From positions 1 through 64,000 of the forward strand of contig NZ_JAFFQD010000013.1 in NCBI RefSeq assembly GCF_016918565.1: a stretch of 64,000 bases of DNA, given 5' to 3'. Under the pieces are notes generated by a model. That model saw only the letters and a program-made list of their open reading frames with translations. It did no database searches and was not told the DNA's origin. Below are positions 8,319 to 15,876 of the stretch, in pieces (the first letter of the stretch is position 1; every line of letters starts with the position of its first letter). This DNA is from Desulfogranum marinum (lineage in GTDB: Bacteria; Desulfobacterota; Desulfobulbia; Desulfobulbales; Desulfobulbaceae). The position numbers and the translations under genes are program-made.

Positions 8319-9660
8319 AATTACGTAATACCCTCCTGCCTCACAATCGGGTCACCATTTCGATGCAGTGCAAAAATGGGGATACCGTACATGTCAGAAA
8401 AAGTGTGCGACCTGATTCTGAGCAGCATAAAATATATTCAGCATTGGGTCTGAAAAATCATCCGGGGAATGTGGAGAAAACAACCATTGCAACAAAATGA
8501 AAGATGTAGTGCCATACTGAACGGAAATTTGTGGCTAACATACTTAAAATAAAAGGCATTTTTGTTTTAAGTCACGAAGTTGGGTTAACATGGAATCAAT
8601 TAGTTATACCTTACACTAACTCTTTATCATTCATTTTTGACTAAATAAAAAGAAGCTTTTTATTCTGCCCATGAAGTTTACTTATCCTGCAAAATTGAAC
8701 CATCAGAAGTCAACGTATTTCCATTATATGTTGACCTCGTGTCACAGAAGATGTGAAATTCTGTAGTTGGCTTGTAGCCGTTGCAACGCCATATTTTCTC
8801 CCAAAATAGATCGTCAAATGACCTGCTATATTATGGCGCAAGTTGCAACTTGTCATACAAATTCAGTAATTTACACGATACCTCTGTCGCCGATTTAATT
8901 CAAATATTTTTCAGGATTCCGGGTGATTGAATATATTTGCATTGATAGTGGTATTTTTTTGCAGAGTCAGAGGGGAAGGCGAGTTGCCAATATTTTGCGC
9001 AGAACGGTACAAGTCTACTCTGTACCCTCTCGGGTTGTCGGGAAGGGGGCTTTTACGAGCTGGAATAAGAGATAATTCCTGTTATGTTGCGAGTTGCCCT
9101 ATCTACTTGAAATTAAAGATCTTTCAAGACATTTTCTGAAAAATTATTATTTCTTTAGACATCAGATAGTTATAGGTCATTTGGGAATTGGTACTATTAA
9201 GCTCGCAACATAATTTTCCGACCTTAATTAAATTACGACGGTAAAATTTCTATAGGTACTGAAGGGCTACCTAAGTGAGAAATAATTGATTAAGGAAACA
9301 AATCCAATCGTTAAAGCGTTCATATCACAAGAAATAATTTAACATTATTAGTGGCTCGCACCATTACACTATGAACAGTTATAAGAATTTTTGAGTTTGT
9401 AAATACAAAAAAAGTAAAAAAAGAAAATCCAAAGAAAAAGGAGGAAGAATAGATAGAATTACGACTACAGAAAGAGGGAAGAAAAACAAGCAGAGGAAAA
9501 AGGAAAAAAGACACAACATAACTAACCTCTCAACATAATTCCTGTTTATACGCAACAACAAACTGTAAACTTTTCCATCGCTGCATGAAAAGGATGGGAG
9601 ATTGTCAGATTTGATTGAGACATAGCTGCTTAATGTGTCAACTTACAGAATTGACGGAAG
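8319..9660. other. Gene-poor 1.3-kb AT-rich region between IS relic and integrase
   Basis: I see no credible protein gene here. An ORF at 8927-9139 has no ribosome-binding site or recognisable content, and 9320-9561 is purine-rich low-complexity DNA (runs of AAAGAAAAAG type). Signals present: a perfect 12-bp inverted repeat (9082-9093 and 9202-9213, TTATGTTGCGAG/CTCGCAACATAA) and a solo match to the IS end at 9353-9372. The stretch is probably the eroded interior of an integrated element whose integrase is at 9661-10713. Confidence 0.5.
9353..9372 (+). repeat. Solo relic of the IS terminal sequence
   Basis: GGCTCGCACCATTACACTAT matches 17 of 20 bases of 7174-7193 in the left end of the decayed IS, in the same orientation. 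No transposase sequence is attached, so it would be a solo end left after deletion. A chance match cannot be excluded. Confidence 0.4.
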
Positions 9661-10713
9661 TTATTCAATTCCGAGAGAGTTGATTCGCTCAACCGCCTTC
9701 AATTTATGTTCATCAAGAAGATGGGTGTAACGTAATACCATTTGCAGTGTACTGTGACCGAGGATAGCAGCTAATGTACGGATATCGGTACCCGCCATTA
9801 GCATGTGGCTCGCAGCAGTATGGCGGAGATCATGCATATGTAATTTTGGTAAATTGGCACGCTCTCGTGCTTTATCAAACGATGTTCTGAATCTGGAGGA
9901 GGGTATGTTTTGTGCCTGCGAACTTTTTCCTTCTCCCTTAAGAAAGACAAACTCGTGGTCCGAATTTGTTTTTTTTATTTTTTGTAAAACCGTTAAGACT
10001 GTTTTTGTTAACGGAACGGTCCTGGGTTCATTTTTGGTAACATAAAGTATGAGCGACCGACGGTCGAAATCTATCTGGCTCCACCGCAACCCTGCCGCTT
10101 CGCTGGGACGCATAGCCGTCTGGAGTAAAACCAAAATGTAGGGATAGAGCATTTTATTACGGCTTACCTTGCATTCTTTAAGTAACCGTACAGCTTCATC
10201 TTCTTTTAGAAAAAGTATTCTGCCCTTGGGAACCTTCGGACGCTCAATGGATTTAACAGGGTTTTCTAATGGGAGTTCCCATTCTTTACGGGCCTTGGTG
10301 AATAAGTGAGAAAGGAGCGCTAGTTCTAGTCGAACAGCATATGCAGATACATTCTCTAAACGTCTATCTCGATATTTTGAAACAACAGACGGGGTGATTT
10401 CAGGCAACAATGTATTCCTGCCAAAATTTTTTTTCAGAATTTTTGCAATTCTTCTTTCCCGCTCTTGTGTTGTCAGAGCTTTTTGAGGGGTAACTGTCTT
10501 GAGGTATTTATCCAGTGCATCATCAAAAGTTATCTGAGCACGGCGAGGATCTTTAAATCTTTTATTTTTTATCTCAGTTTCGACTTCAGCGGCCCATGTT
10601 CGTGCTTCACCCTTTGTGTCGAAAGATCTGGTAATAGATTTTTCCCCTTTAAGGCGAATAGTCACGGAGTATGATATTTTTTTCTTTCCTTTTCTTGCGA
10701 CAATCCTGGCCAT
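9661..10713 (-). CDS. Tyrosine recombinase / phage-type integrase
   Basis: Reading starts at ATG 10713 (MARIVARKGKKKISYSVTIR), giving 350 residues, the usual length for this family. The frame stays open upstream into the tRNA gene, but that part is not plausible protein. The N-terminus is an Arm-type DNA-binding domain, followed by a SAM-like core-binding domain, then the catalytic domain with the expected residues: Arg in TAMRPSEAAGLRW, H-x-x-R in MHDLRHTAASHM, and H...Y in LGHSTLQMVLRYTHLL. It lies directly downstream of the 3' end of tRNA-Leu in the same orientation, the classic position of an integrase that uses the tRNA 3' end as attB. No second copy of that tRNA end is present in the window, and no other phage genes are seen, so it looks like a relic or a very small element. 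Confidence 0.9.
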   Translation of the reverse strand: MARIVARKGKKKISYSVTIRLKGEKSITRSFDTKGEARTWAAEVETEIKNKRFKDPRRAQITFDDALDKYLKTVTPQKALTTQERERRIAKILKKNFGRNTLLPEITPSVVSKYRDRRLENVSAYAVRLELALLSHLFTKARKEWELPLENPVKSIERPKVPKGRILFLKEDEAVRLLKECKVSRNKMLYPYILVLLQTAMRPSEAAGLRWSQIDFDRRSLILYVTKNEPRTVPLTKTVLTVLQKIKKTNSDHEFVFLKGEGKSSQAQNIPSSRFRTSFDKARERANLPKLHMHDLRHTAASHMLMAGTDIRTLAAILGHSTLQMVLRYTHLLDEHKLKAVERINSLGIE

Positions 10714-10840
10714 TTTTTTTGTCTCTACTTTTTTTGCTCCATTTTTGCTCCATTTTGTTCGGCAAAATATAGTAAAAAAGAGCAGGAAAAAGCAAATTAA
10801 AACTAAAGTGAGGCGTGAGGAGAGATGTGGTGTGAAAAAG

Positions 10841-10884
10841 AAAAGGGTTAAAAAGCTGTTTAATTTTAGCTTTTTAACCCTTTT
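10841..10884 (-). terminator. Intrinsic terminator after tRNA-Leu
   Basis: A perfect 17-bp stem (10841-10857 and 10868-10884, core AGGGTTAAAAAGCT) with a 10-nt loop lies 6 bases past the CCA end of tRNA-Leu. Reading the minus strand, the stem is followed by a T-rich tract, so it should end the tRNA transcript before the integrase. Confidence 0.75.
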
Positions 10885-10890
10885 TGTGTT

Positions 10891-10977
10891 TGGTGCCCGG
10901 AGCGAGAATCGAACTCGCACAGTCATACGACCGAGGGATTTTAAGTCCCTTGCGTCTACCAGTTCCGCCATCCGGGC
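10891..10977 (-). tRNA. tRNA-Leu(UAA)
   Basis: On the minus strand the sequence folds as an 87-nt class II tRNA. The acceptor stem is GCCCGGA/TCCGGGC, the D-loop contains TGGTAGACGC, the anticodon stem-loop GGGACTTAAAATCCC has anticodon TAA, and there is a long variable arm (TCGGTCGTATGACTG) as expected for Leu. The T-arm is GCGAGTTCGATTCTCGC, and an encoded CCA is present. It precedes the integrase, which probably uses this gene as its attachment site. Confidence 0.96.
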
Positions 10978-11137
10978 TTGGTGCGCTATTGTATACACAG
11001 CCGGGCAAAATTTGTCAAACCACAAATGCGACAAAGGAGCAGCTGTTTCGGGAGTTTATCATAAAGAAAAAATGAAGATTGTGTGCTATGCTAAATTAAT
11101 TATCAGAGATTAAAAGTATTTTTCCATTGGCTGGCAG

Positions 11138-12124
11138 ATGCGTAAAGCTCTTATCATAAGTAGTTTATTTTTATTGCTCCTTGTTGTTGGTACCATCGGC
11201 TATATGCTGTTTGAAAATACCAGCTTTTGGGGCGGTATGTATTTGACCATTATTACCGTTTTCACCGTTGGCTACGGTGACATTGTCCCGATTCATCCTA
11301 CCGGTAAAGTTTTTACGGTTTTTCTTGTTATCACTAGCGTCAGTTTTGTGATGTATACGTTCAGCAAGATTACCGAAACTATGATTGAGGGCGAAATTCG
11401 AGGCTTGTTCAGGAGAAGGAAAATGAAGCAGCATGTTGCACGTCTTCAAGATCACTACCTGGTGTGTGGTTTTGGCAGGATTGGCAAAGAAATTTGTAAG
11501 ATTTTACAGGAAAACAAACGGCAATTTGTAGTTATCGATAATGATCCAGAGGTTGTCCAGGAGATAGAAGAACTTAATTATCTTGCTTACGAGGGAGAGG
11601 CCGCTGACGATGATGTTCTGCTCACTGCTGGTATAAAAAAAGCAAAGGGACTGATCTCTGTGGTTTCCACTGATGCCGATAATCTGTACATTACACTGAC
11701 GGCAAGAGGGCTCAATCCGGAGTTGTACATTTTAACCCGGTCCAGTGGTGCTGGTGGCGTGCAGACAAAACTAATGCGGGCAGGAGCTTCAAAGGTTATA
11801 TCGCCTTATGCAATAGGGGCGCGGAGGATGGCCCATCTGGTTGTGCGGCCCACGGTCACTGATTTTATAGATTTGACTATGCGGGCTGGAGAATTGGACC
11901 TGCTCATGGAAGAACTCAGGGTGAGCTCGAGCTCACCCCTGATTGGTAAAAACCTGATAGAATCTGAAATTAGAAAAAAATATGATGTGATTGTGGTTGC
12001 CATCAAACGGGAAGATGGCACAATGCTTTTTAACCCAAAACCATCGACCTGTATCTACGCAGAGGATATTCTGATTGTTCTAGGCTCTTATGAAGACATC
12101 ACAGGGTTAGGTAAGGAGCTTTGA
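11138..12124 (+). CDS. Potassium channel with RCK (TrkA-N/TrkA-C) domain
   Basis: This 328-residue protein has a two-helix pore: TM1 at about residues 4-24, a pore helix, the selectivity filter TVGYGD (residues 43-48) and TM2 at about 58-80. A cytosolic RCK domain follows, with the Rossmann glycine motif [10 protein letters not shown] (about 109-118) and an Asp-ended strand (FVVIDND). A TrkA-C subdomain completes it (about 235-325). This is the layout of MthK-type ligand-gated K+ channels of the inner membrane, which control K+ flux in response to Ca2+ or nucleotides. Its 3' end overlaps the convergent pdxJ end by 26 bp. Confidence 0.93.
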   Translation: MRKALIISSLFLLLLVVGTIGYMLFENTSFWGGMYLTIITVFTVGYGDIVPIHPTGKVFTVFLVITSVSFVMYTFSKITETMIEGEIRGLFRRRKMKQHVARLQDHYLVCGFGRIGKEICKILQENKRQFVVIDNDPEVVQEIEELNYLAYEGEAADDDVLLTAGIKKAKGLISVVSTDADNLYITLTARGLNPELYILTRSSGAGGVQTKLMRAGASKVISPYAIGARRMAHLVVRPTVTDFIDLTMRAGELDLLMEELRVSSSSPLIGKNLIESEIRKKYDVIVVAIKREDGTMLFNPKPSTCIYAEDILIVLGSYEDITGLGKEL

Positions 12125-13283
12125 CAATTGCGCACATTTCTCGAACAGCCTGATCCAACCCTACTATGACCGCTCTGCTGATGACCGAATGACCGATGCT
12201 GAGCTCTTCGATGGTCGGTAAGGCCGCTATGGGGCCTGCATTTCTGTAATCCAGGCCATGGCCGGCATTAACCCGTAAGCCTGATTCAAAGGCTAGTTCT
12301 GCAGCGTGTTCGATCAGGCGAAATTCCTGTGTCTGCTCTTTTTCGCTTTGCGCATCACAGTAACGGCCGGTATGTAATTCCACAAAGGTCGCACCTATTT
12401 CTGCTGATGCTTCTACCTGTTCTGCATCTGGATCAATGAACAGTGAGACTGGTATCCCTGCCTTGTTCATTTTTGCGATGGTCTTTTTTACCTTTTTGAG
12501 ATTGCCGACAACGTCAAGCCCACCCTCTGTGGTCAACTCCTGCCGTTTTTCCGGCACCAGGGTGATCATGTCTGGTTTTATTTCGAGGGCGATGTCAATT
12601 ATTTCATTGGCTATTGCCATCTCAAGATTGAGTTTGGTTTTAACGGTTTGGCGCAGCAGACGAATGTCTCTGTCCTGCATGTGGCGCCTGTCTTCCCGCA
12701 AATGGGCCACAATGCCTTCCGCACCAGCGAGTTCACATATACCGGCAGCGAGAACCGGATCTGGTTCGTTAATTCCACGGGCCTGTCGTACTGTTGCAAC
12801 ATGGTCAACATTGATGGCAAGATGCGGCATAGTAATTCTCCTGAATGTTTTAAGTTGCTGAAAAAGAATTTTTTCTTTATCCCACATTTCAATGGCTTCT
12901 TTTTCTGATCGTTCATGGTCATAGCCGATGAGGTGCAGCACCCCATGGATGATAAGCTCTGTGAGTCGGTGATGGAGTGTCACCCTTTGTTCTGTAGCCT
13001 CCCGTAGAGCCGTATCGACTGAAATAAGTACATCTCCGAGTTCATTTTCCGGTACAGTAAAGCAGTTGTCAGAGGAATCTACAGGGAAAGAAAGGACATT
13101 GGTGGGACCGGATTTGTTGCGATATTGTATATTATAATCAGCTATTTCCGGATCACTCATAAACACGATGCTGAGCTGTACATCGTGTAACTCCAACAAA
13201 GAGAGGAGGCCGGCAGTGTTGTGTTCAAGCAGAATATGGTTAAGCTTGAGCGTGTCGACGGCAGGTGAGTAAGCAATGTTCAT
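12099..13283 (-). CDS. YbeY-PdxJ fusion: rRNA maturation endoribonuclease / pyridoxine 5'-phosphate synthase
   Basis: This is one uninterrupted 394-codon frame. Residues 1-151 are YbeY, a zinc-dependent RNase for 16S rRNA processing and ribosome quality control, with its signature H113-x3-H117-x5-H123 ([11 protein letters not shown]). Residues 152-394 are a full-length PdxJ, which condenses 3-amino-2-oxopropyl phosphate with 1-deoxyxylulose 5-phosphate; it starts [19 protein letters not shown] and has LHTGRYCDA and [10 protein letters not shown]. The two are joined without a stop or a clear linker. The Met at residue 152 (ATG at 12828-12830) has its own Shine-Dalgarno inside the YbeY coding sequence, so separate PdxJ could also be made. 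phoH is just upstream, the common ybeZ-ybeY partnership. Confidence 0.92.
   Translation of the reverse strand: MNIAYSPAVDTLKLNHILLEHNTAGLLSLLELHDVQLSIVFMSDPEIADYNIQYRNKSGPTNVLSFPVDSSDNCFTVPENELGDVLISVDTALREATEQRVTLHHRLTELIIHGVLHLIGYDHERSEKEAIEMWDKEKILFQQLKTFRRITMPHLAINVDHVATVRQARGINEPDPVLAAGICELAGAEGIVAHLREDRRHMQDRDIRLLRQTVKTKLNLEMAIANEIIDIALEIKPDMITLVPEKRQELTTEGGLDVVGNLKKVKKTIAKMNKAGIPVSLFIDPDAEQVEASAEIGATFVELHTGRYCDAQSEKEQTQEFRLIEHAAELAFESGLRVNAGHGLDYRNAGPIAALPTIEELSIGHSVISRAVIVGLDQAVREMCAIVKAPYLTL
12838..12843 (-). promoter_or_regulatory. Internal Shine-Dalgarno for the pdxJ part
   Basis: On the minus strand CAGGAG lies 7 bases before ATG 12830, the first codon of the PdxJ homology region. 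The upstream YbeY frame reads straight through it. It marks either an ancestral gene boundary whose stop codon was lost, or a working internal start that gives free PdxJ in addition to the fusion. Confidence 0.6.
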
Positions 13284-13315
13284 AGAGGAAAAGGGCGGTA
13301 GCTATGGTGAGCACG

Positions 13316-14314
13316 CTATTGTTGGGGTGTTGATTGTTTTTCATAGGCATGGATGATTTCCTGAACCAATGGATGACGGACCACATCGGATTTTGAGAAG
13401 TGGCTGAACCCGATCCCCTGGATACCGTTTAAAATCCGTTTAGCCTCAACAAGGCCTGAGTGTTGATTGCCGGGCAGGTCGATCTGGGTGACGTCACCTG
13501 TAATAACGGCTTGTGAGTCAAATCCTATCCTGGTCAGAAACATTTTCATCTGTTCTCTGGTTGTATTTTGGGCCTCGTCCAGGATAATGAAAGCGTTGTT
13601 CAGGGTGCGACCACGCATAAAAGCCAGGGGGGCAATTTCGATGATGCCTCGTTCAATCAGCTCCTGAGCCTTGGTTTGGCCAAGCATATCGTTTATTGCA
13701 TCTGTCAAAGGGCGAAGGTATGGATCCACTTTCTGAGCCAGGTCACCTGGGAGAAAACCGAGTTTTTCTCCAGCTTCTACTGCAGGTCGGGTGAGGATGA
13801 TGGTGTCAACCTGTTCACTGGTCAAGGCTGAAACAGCCATGGCAACTGCCAGATAGGTCTTGCCTGTGCCTGCAGGACCAATGCCGAAGACAATATCATT
13901 GTTGCGTATTTTTTCTATATAGCGCTTCTGGTTTACAGATTTTGGAGAGATGACCCGCTTGCGAGAGGTGATGTACACTTTGTCTAAAAAAATCTCTTCC
14001 AAGGCTGTTGTGGGCGAAGATTCGAGGATCTTTACCCCAAACGCAATATCCTGGGTAAAGACGGGATAGCCTTTCCGGATAAGAGCGTATAACTGTTTCA
14101 AGGTTGATTCGGCTATTTCAACGGCATGGTTTTTCCCTTCAAGTTGTACGTGACTCCCGCGAACGTGGATGCTGACCCCGGTTGCCTGTTCAATGGTGTT
14201 CAGATTTTTGTTGAATTCACCAAACAGGATTTGTGCTGTCGTATTGTCTATGAAATCAAGATCTTTCGCGACTGTTGAGTTAATGTCTGTTCCATTTTTG
14301 ACTTTATTTCGCAC
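13316..14314 (-). CDS. PhoH-family ATPase (YbeZ-like)
   Basis: I place the start at GTG 14314 (RNKVKNGTDINSTV), preceded by GGAG at correct spacing, giving 332 residues. An ATG 24 codons further upstream would overlap the dsbA-like gene more deeply and lacks an SD. The chosen start overlaps the dsbA stop by 11 bases, suggesting coupling. The N-terminal part is KH-like (VSIHVRGSHVQLEG). The P-loop ATPase core has Walker A GPAGTGKTYLAVAMAV and Walker B FIILDEAQN, plus the PhoH signature GFLPGDLAQKVDPYLRPL. YbeZ/PhoH proteins work with YbeY in RNA metabolism, and YbeY is encoded next in this run. Confidence 0.94.
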   Translation of the reverse strand: MRNKVKNGTDINSTVAKDLDFIDNTTAQILFGEFNKNLNTIEQATGVSIHVRGSHVQLEGKNHAVEIAESTLKQLYALIRKGYPVFTQDIAFGVKILESSPTTALEEIFLDKVYITSRKRVISPKSVNQKRYIEKIRNNDIVFGIGPAGTGKTYLAVAMAVSALTSEQVDTIILTRPAVEAGEKLGFLPGDLAQKVDPYLRPLTDAINDMLGQTKAQELIERGIIEIAPLAFMRGRTLNNAFIILDEAQNTTREQMKMFLTRIGFDSQAVITGDVTQIDLPGNQHSGLVEAKRILNGIQGIGFSHFSKSDVVRHPLVQEIIHAYEKQSTPQQ

Positions 14315-15167
14315 TGCTTTTCTCCAGTGCCTGGTCAACCATTGCCTGAAGATCTTGTAAAGATCGGCTCTTAACGCGGACACCATTTATAAAGAGGGTG
14401 GGAGTACCTGTTATCTCAGCTTTTTGGGCCTCGAAAAGGTCTCTTGCTAGCTGCTGCCTGGTTGCTGTAGCCTCTTTGTCTTTGTTAAATTGCTCCATGT
14501 TCAGGCCAATCTTTTGAGCTGAAGCTTCTATGGTTTGTGCACTTATTTTTTTGGTCTTGAAAAGTTCATCGTGCATTTCCCAGAATTTGCCTTGTTTTTG
14601 CGCCGCTATAGATGCCAGGGCTGCTGTTTCAGCCTGGGGATGCATACGAAGAGGTAAGTGCTTAAATGCAACTTTTACCGTGTTCGGATTGGCCTTGAGC
14701 AGCTTGTCGAGAATCGGTTTTACTTTGCTGCAGTAAGGGCATTCAAAATCGGAAAATTCGACCAGGGTGACAGGCGCATCAGGATTGCCCAGGATGGGGG
14801 CTGTGCTGACATCGATATCTTGAGTAAAGCTTATATTCAGTGCCGTAAAACTTTTCTCTTCCTTGTTGAGCAGGTACAGGATTTCTCCCCGCGGGGCAAT
14901 GTCAATATCTATAACATCTGCGGATACCGGTAAAGCACCAAGTTCTTTGCCGTTGGTATCGAAGATGTGGACTTTGGCATCTGCTCCAAGAACAAAAGTT
15001 TTTTTATTATCAAGAGACTGGACAAATGCAACCGGGGCAGCATCCATTTTCCAGCTTTTTTGAGTCGACCAGTTAAGGTTGCCCGAGCTCTTCATGACAT
15101 TTGTTTCAGCAGCGTGAAGAGTAGCCGGGAGGGTCAGCAAAGCACAAAAAGCAAGTCTTTTCAGCAT
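14304..15167 (-). CDS. DsbA-like periplasmic thiol-disulfide oxidoreductase
   Basis: The 287 residues begin with a Sec signal peptide (about 1-19, cleaved after HAA). A roughly 100-residue segment follows, rich in beta strands and somewhat propeller-like (FVLGADAKVHIFDTNGKELG). The thioredoxin-fold domain of the DsbA/DSBA-2 type (about 120-285) contains the CPYC active site in FSDFECPYCSKVKP and the cis-Pro loop GTPTLFING. It should catalyse or isomerise disulfides in secreted proteins. The extra N-terminal segment is unusual for plain DsbA and its role is unknown. It is the first gene of the run with phoH and ybeY-pdxJ. Confidence 0.88.
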   Translation of the reverse strand: MLKRLAFCALLTLPATLHAAETNVMKSSGNLNWSTQKSWKMDAAPVAFVQSLDNKKTFVLGADAKVHIFDTNGKELGALPVSADVIDIDIAPRGEILYLLNKEEKSFTALNISFTQDIDVSTAPILGNPDAPVTLVEFSDFECPYCSKVKPILDKLLKANPNTVKVAFKHLPLRMHPQAETAALASIAAQKQGKFWEMHDELFKTKKISAQTIEASAQKIGLNMEQFNKDKEATATRQQLARDLFEAQKAEITGTPTLFINGVRVKSRSLQDLQAMVDQALEKSSAK

Positions 15168-15408
15168 TGAAATTGTTCCTTATAAAATGAGAAAAGGCCT
15201 TAACAGGCCTGAAATTTAAAAATATTGATAAATATATCTGCCTACTATAATGAACGTTGTCTCAATTAGCAAGTTGCATGGGTATTTGAATTGTATGCAA
15301 TCAAGGATACGGGTTGACGTAGCTGATTGACTTAGAATATCTTGTCTTGTCGTTCATGCTGAGGCCACGAGGCCTATGAATATTTTTTGATGATTATTTA
15401 CAGGAGAT

Positions 15409-15831
15409 ATGTCTTTGAATTTTTTTTCTACTCTTTTATTTGGGCTTGCTGTTCTTGCTTTCCTCTCAGGGTGCGCAACTACAACCGCTCCCACAGAAAG
15501 CTCTACCAAAACGTTTGATAAAACAACCAACGCGACCCTTGACGCCACATCGAGTACCAGCCCTGGTTCCTCTGGAAGCGGCAGTGCCGGCGTAGAGGCC
15601 TTTACCCAGGAAAATTTTATAGCGCTCAAAGGCGAGATGGCTGCCGGCGAGGGCGAACATCTTGCTGCCTTGGGCGGCTTGCTGCATGTGCCTGCATATG
15701 AAGAGGAGCATTTTTTCCTGGTTACCAAAAATACCTATAGCCAGCTTTACCCATCCTCCTCCACAACGCCCCAGCAAATGCTTGTCACTCTAAATGGTGC
15801 ACTGATTGCAGCAAACATACCACATCAATAA
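15409..15831 (+). CDS. Small lipoprotein with DUF3015-like C-terminus
   Basis: The 140-residue product begins with a lipoprotein signal ending in the lipobox LSGC, followed by a Ser/Thr/Gly-rich linker. The C-terminal part (FIALKGEMAAGEGEHLAALGGLLHV) resembles the end of DUF3015 proteins, where an E-x-x-x-L-A-x-L-L motif is typical; this is by recollection. The SD (CAGGAG, 15401-15406) is only 2 bases from ATG 15409, so TTG at 15415, eight bases away, may be the real start. A DUF4105 gene follows closely, a pairing seen in many Proteobacteria. Confidence 0.7.
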   Translation: MSLNFFSTLLFGLAVLAFLSGCATTTAPTESSTKTFDKTTNATLDATSSTSPGSSGSGSAGVEAFTQENFIALKGEMAAGEGEHLAALGGLLHVPAYEEEHFFLVTKNTYSQLYPSSSTTPQQMLVTLNGALIAANIPHQ

Positions 15832-15876
15832 GGATTTTTTGAATTTGCTTTTCCGGCAAAAGGGTGATTGATAAGA

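Noticed and set aside
8927-9139. Plus-strand ORF of 70 codons
   Set aside because: No ribosome-binding site, no domain, and in a gene-poor region; treated as chance.
10714-11034. N-terminal extension of the integrase frame
   Set aside because: The extra 107 codons read through the tRNA-Leu gene and its terminator and give a sequence unlike any integrase; ATG 10713 matches family length.
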